In this document: in pieces, positions 5,806 through 8,148 of the stretch | How positions within the stretch are numbered: position 1 is the stretch's first letter | How the letters are laid out: each line of letters starts with the position of its first letter | Assembly: GCA_012515725.1 (NCBI GenBank) | Contig: JAAYXU010000071.1 | Location: 1 to 8,148, forward strand | Direction: 5' to 3' | Origin: Clostridiales bacterium | GTDB taxonomy: Bacteria; Bacillota; Clostridia; Christensenellales; UMGS416 | Length of the DNA stretch: 8,148 nucleotides | Made by a program: the position numbers and the translations under genes | The notes under the pieces: model-generated | Databases searched by the model: none | Told to the model about the DNA's origin: nothing | Seen by the model: only the letters and a program-made list of their open reading frames with translations

Positions 5806-6395
5806 CAGTCCTCCGGCTGCTTTGATTCGTCCCCCACCGCAGGCCTGAGACCGGCGTCGCGTTCTTCCTCGTGGAATTCCTGTTCCCCGTCCAATTCCTC
5901 GTATTCCTCAATGACGGGCATTCCTTCCTGGCCGATGAGCCTCATCTGCGCTTCCAACTCCGACCGGTAGCGTTCCCGCATCTCATAGATCTGGCGGGCC
6001 AGCGCGTCGGCCTGCGCCGTCAGCATACGCTTGCGCTGCGCGGTCTCCTCCAGTATCCGCCGCGCGCGTGCGCGTCCGTCCTCGACCAGCCGCTCGGCCT
6101 TGTCCTGCGCCCGGTCGGTCATGGCGTCGGCCTTGTCCTGCGCCGCTTGCACGATCTCGCCTGCGGTTTTCTGCGCGAGCGCCAGCGTTTCACGCAGCGC
6201 GCTCTCCATGCCGCTAATCGCTGTCTGCTGTTCGTCAACCAGTGTCTGCTTGGATGAAAGCTTCTCTATCTCCGCCTGTAAGTATTCCATTTCCTCGACT
6301 ACTTCATCCAAAAAAGCGTCCACCTCGTCGGGATTGTAGCCCCGGAACGAGAACGAGAATTTTTTGCTGACGATATCGTCGGGCTTGATGGCCAT
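5805..6395 (-). CDS. divIVA: DivIVA-family septum/pole protein
   Basis: A 196-residue coiled-coil protein that binds strongly curved membrane at septum and poles and recruits division or wall-synthesis partners. The N-terminal lipid-binding domain (1-50) carries FRGYNPDEVDAFLDEV, with Phe17 and Arg18 at the same positions as the membrane-inserting Phe17 and Arg18 of B. subtilis DivIVA. A long helical, Ala/Gln/Glu-rich coiled coil covers about 33-155, and the tail (160-196) is strongly acidic and probably disordered. The ATG at 6395 has a near-perfect TAGGAGGT just upstream; the frame is open to 6647 but that part overlaps yggT. It follows yggT by 23 bp. The ylmH gene often found between these two is absent. 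Confidence 0.95.
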   Translation of the reverse strand: MAIKPDDIVSKKFSFSFRGYNPDEVDAFLDEVVEEMEYLQAEIEKLSSKQTLVDEQQTAISGMESALRETLALAQKTAGEIVQAAQDKADAMTDRAQDKAERLVEDGRARARRILEETAQRKRMLTAQADALARQIYEMRERYRSELEAQMRLIGQEGMPVIEEYEELDGEQEFHEEERDAGLRPAVGDESKQPED

Positions 6396-6400
6396 CTGAA

Positions 6401-6408
6401 ACCTCCTA
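6401..6408 (-). promoter_or_regulatory. Strong Shine-Dalgarno site of divIVA
   Basis: TAGGAGGT on the minus strand, five bases before the ATG at 6395. It is the strongest ribosome binding site in the window, which fits a structural protein needed in many copies, and it fixes the divIVA start. Confidence 0.88.
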
Positions 6409-6418
6409 AATCGCCGGA

Positions 6419-6715
6419 TCAGTATATATAGTAAAAAAGCTGCTGGAGCAGCCACTCCACGATGAGCAGCGCGAATATCGCAAACATCGGTGAAAAGTCG
6501 ATCGGTATCGCGCTTCTGCTCATAAACCGCGCTGTGATCCTGCGGAAGGGTCCAACGACCGGCTCGGTAAGGAAACTGATAAAGCGGCGGAGCATATTGT
6601 CGGGCGGCAGAAACCAGCTCAGCAGCGAACCGGCTACTATCACCCATGTATAGATTCGCAGCAGCCGTATCACGGCCAAAAGCGCGTAAGCGCCTATTAG
6701 CTCAGCAGTGGTCAT
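6419..6715 (-). CDS. yggT: YggT/YlmG-family membrane protein
   Basis: A 98-residue protein with two hydrophobic segments (about 6-36 and 74-95) joined by the family-typical loop FLTEPVVGPFRRITARF and then PIDFSPMFAIFALLI. This is one YggT unit, the usual Gram-positive size. The molecular role is unsettled; in Gram-positives the gene is a fixed neighbour of sepF, and the plant and cyanobacterial relatives affect membrane protein or nucleoid distribution. The ATG at 6715 has AAAGGA (6722-6727) six bases upstream, just past the sepF stop, so the gap is only 12 bp and translation is likely coupled. Confidence 0.92.
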   Translation of the reverse strand: MTTAELIGAYALLAVIRLLRIYTWVIVAGSLLSWFLPPDNMLRRFISFLTEPVVGPFRRITARFMSRSAIPIDFSPMFAIFALLIVEWLLQQLFYYIY

Positions 6716-6727
6716 TTATTGTCCTTT

Positions 6728-7255
6728 CTAGTCCCTCTTTCTGTAGGTTTCCTGCGTCGCCCGCTGCCGCAGCTCGCCCGGCAGACCCGTCGCCAGGTTC
6801 CCCGATATGTCCACGCCGGGAGGGGCCAGCAGGAATATCCCCTTTGAAATCTTGCGGACGCTGCCGTCCAGCGCGTAGATCGCGCCGCTGATGAAGTCGA
6901 GTACCCGCTGCGCCGCGTCGATCTGCAGATTCTCAAGGTTCACGATGACCGGACGGCCGCCCTTGAGGCTGTCGATGATGGTCTGCGTATCCTCGAAATT
7001 CTGCGGCTGGTATACGACCATGCGCATAGCGGAGGACGAAGGCATACTCTGAATATCCGCCACTCTCCTTTCATCGCGCCGCGCTCCCGCGGTCGCCGGA
7101 ACTACCGCCGGATCGGCGGTTCTTCGGAAGCGCTCTTGCGCGGGAGGCTCGGGACGCGTATAAACGGGCAGCTCGTCCCGCGGATCCAGCGTATCCTCGG
7201 TCTGCTCATCAAAGCCCAGCAGCGTGAGTATTTTGCTCACTCGCTTTTTCGCCAT
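6728..7255 (-). CDS. sepF: Cell division protein SepF
   Basis: A 175-residue FtsZ-ring membrane anchor. The N-terminal helix MAKKRVSKILTLLGF has the basic-amphipathic look of the SepF membrane-binding segment. A variable, Pro/Arg-rich linker runs about 16-75. The conserved DUF552 core covers about 78-155: MVVYQPQNFEDTQTIIDSLK, PVIVNLENLQIDAAQRVLDFISGAIYAL, and ISKGIFLLAPPGVDISG. It polymerises into rings or arcs and binds the FtsZ C-terminal tail. Start choice: an in-frame TTG at 7261 lies two codons earlier, but GGGAGGG (7262-7268) touches it and is six bases from the ATG at 7255, so the ATG is used. Its start lies three bases past the ylmE stop, which indicates coupled translation. Confidence 0.95.
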   Translation of the reverse strand: MAKKRVSKILTLLGFDEQTEDTLDPRDELPVYTRPEPPAQERFRRTADPAVVPATAGARRDERRVADIQSMPSSSAMRMVVYQPQNFEDTQTIIDSLKGGRPVIVNLENLQIDAAQRVLDFISGAIYALDGSVRKISKGIFLLAPPGVDISGNLATGLPGELRQRATQETYRKRD

Positions 7256-7257
7256 GG

Positions 7258-7965
7258 TCAACCCTCCCTGCCTGCCTGCGGCGAGCGCGGACCAAACAGC
7301 GCGCTGCCCACCCTGATCATAGTTGCGCCCTCGGCGATGGCCTGCTCAAAATCCGCCGACATGCCCATCGACAGCGTCGTGAGCCCGGCCCGCGGATATC
7401 GCCGCTCCGCCTCGTCTATGAGACGGCGCATTCGCGCAAACCACGGGCGCGCCGACTCGCCCAGTGGCGGGATCGCCATCAGGCCGCGGACAGAAACGCC
7501 CGGCATCTCGAGCATGCTGTCCAGTAGCGCCCAGAGCGCCTCGGGCGCAACGCCGCTTTTCTGCGGCTCCCTGCCGATGTTGACCTCTACGAGCACCGGC
7601 TGCGTCATACTCTGCGCACGGCATCGCCTGTCGATTTCGGCTGCCAGCGATTCCCGGTCCACCGACTGCACGAGAGCGCACCGCCCGATAATATATTTTA
7701 CCTTGTTGGACTGCAAATGTCCAATGATATGCCAGTTAATTTTCGGAAAAAAATCCGCCTTAACCATAAACTCCTGCACCCGGTTTTCTCCAAAGGCGGC
7801 AAGCCCCGCGGTCGCCGCCTCCCGCATCGCGGGAATCGCGACGTTCTTCGTAACGGCGATAATCTCAATATCGCCGGGATCGCGGCCCGCTGCGGCTGCA
7901 GCCCGGGAGACGCGCTCCCGCACCGAGGCGACGCGCTGTGTCACTGTTTCGGGCGCTGCGCTCAT
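7258..7965 (-). CDS. ylmE: YggS/YlmE-family pyridoxal-phosphate homeostasis protein
   Basis: A 235-residue single-domain PLP-binding TIM-barrel protein of the YggS/PROSC family, which buffers PLP and affects amino- and keto-acid pools; no clear enzymatic reaction is known. The PLP lysine is Lys40 in IIAVTKN. Other family stretches are FGENRVQEF (58-66), WHIIGHLQSNKVKYI (78-92), VLVEVNIG, and LSMGMSADFEQAIAEGATMIRVGSALFG near the end, which supplies the phosphate-binding residues. Length is normal. The ATG at 7965 overlaps the stop of the upstream HlyD-like gene as ATGA and has AGGTGG (7973-7978) seven bases ahead, so the two are co-transcribed and coupled. The last codons carry the SD of sepF. 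Confidence 0.94.
   Translation of the reverse strand: MSAAPETVTQRVASVRERVSRAAAAAGRDPGDIEIIAVTKNVAIPAMREAATAGLAAFGENRVQEFMVKADFFPKINWHIIGHLQSNKVKYIIGRCALVQSVDRESLAAEIDRRCRAQSMTQPVLVEVNIGREPQKSGVAPEALWALLDSMLEMPGVSVRGLMAIPPLGESARPWFARMRRLIDEAERRYPRAGLTTLSMGMSADFEQAIAEGATMIRVGSALFGPRSPQAGREG
7262..7268 (-). promoter_or_regulatory. Shine-Dalgarno site of sepF inside the end of ylmE
   Basis: GGGAGGG on the minus strand overlaps the last codons of ylmE and sits six bases before the ATG at 7255. It abuts the alternative TTG at 7261, which is therefore too close to be used. Confidence 0.8.
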
Positions 7966-8148
7966 GGCGTTACCACCTGCTGGTCCTTTGCCAGCCGATC
8001 CGCGCTTTGTCCGGTTTCCTTGACGATCGCGTGCCGGCTGTCCTGGGCCAGCACCTCGACCTCTATAAACCGCGGACTGCCATCTATCATGACGGTGACG
8101 CCCTGTGCGCCGTCCTTCTCATTCACCGCTCCGGCAGGAACCTTGAAT
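7962..8148 (-). CDS. HlyD-like membrane fusion/adaptor protein, C-terminal end (5' partial)
   Basis: The last 61 residues of a protein entering from the right edge. The frame reads FKVPAGAVNEKDGAQGVTV, then PRFIEVEVLAQDSRHAIVK and ends DQQVVTP, with a TGA at 7962-7964. The pattern VPAGAV...DGAQGV.V...G..RFIEVEVL resembles the C-terminal beta domain of HlyD/RND-type periplasmic adaptor or YknX-like proteins, where it follows the barrel-sandwich hybrid. In clostridial genomes such a protein often precedes ylmE, from memory. Only the tail is visible, so membrane anchor, coiled coil and transporter partner cannot be judged. Its stop overlaps the ylmE start by four bases. Confidence 0.65.
   Translation of the reverse strand, partial: FKVPAGAVNEKDGAQGVTVMIDGSPRFIEVEVLAQDSRHAIVKETGQSADRLAKDQQVVTP

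Noticed and set aside
5744..5911. Start of the DUF5665 gene at an ATG at 5911
   Set aside because: It would overlap the end of divIVA by over 100 bases in another frame and has a low-complexity translation.
6396..6647. DivIVA beginning at an ATG at 6647
   Set aside because: The extra residues come from the yggT gene read in another frame; the strong SD at 6401-6408 and the family N-terminus fix the start at 6395.

Overview
The window is GC-rich and reads as Bacillota (Firmicutes), most likely a clostridial organism. The main evidence is a division/envelope gene row on the minus strand, which in transcription order (right to left) is: HlyD-like adaptor (partial), ylmE/yggS, sepF, yggT/ylmG, divIVA, a DUF5665-type small membrane protein, lspA, and an RluA/RluD-family pseudouridine synthase. 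This is the Gram-positive ylm-divIVA-lspA-ylyB neighbourhood. Isoleucine ATA codons are frequent despite the high GC. I do not assign a genus.

Layout. Positions 1-281 (+) hold the C-terminal DNA-binding domain of an AraC-family regulator cut by the window edge. It faces, across a 40-bp gap, a two-gene minus-strand sugar module: a GH29 alpha-L-fucosidase (322-2076) preceded by a KduD-like short-chain dehydrogenase (2101-2859). The space at 2860-2931 holds a plausible promoter for that module and marks the border between accessory carbohydrate genes and the core row. From 2932 to 8148 all genes lie on the minus strand with overlaps or gaps of 12-61 bp, so they probably form one operon whose promoter lies beyond the right edge: HlyD-like (partial), ylmE, sepF, yggT, divIVA, DUF5665 protein, lspA, rluD-like, dGTPase-like HD hydrolase.

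How the genes fit together. SepF tethers the FtsZ ring to the membrane, DivIVA marks curved membrane at septum and poles, and YlmG/YggT and YlmE are their usual companions. LspA finishes lipoprotein signal-peptide removal, the RluD-like enzyme modifies rRNA, and the dGTPase-like enzyme trims dNTP pools. The fucosidase and dehydrogenase probably serve intracellular use of fucosylated or uronate-containing glycans, with the AraC-family protein as a possible but unproven regulator.

Several starts were corrected from Shine-Dalgarno position: dgt-like at 4044, lspA at a TTG at 5477, DUF5665 at 5743, divIVA at 6395, sepF at 7255. The oddest spot is the 61-bp junction between divIVA and the DUF5665 gene, which holds a 21-codon ORF linked to both neighbours by overlapping stop/start codons and a predicted two-stem hairpin with an SD-like bulge. 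I see no RNA genes, mobile elements or CRISPR, and no stretch over 300 bases lacks a gene. Nothing here clearly amounts to a new multi-gene system.
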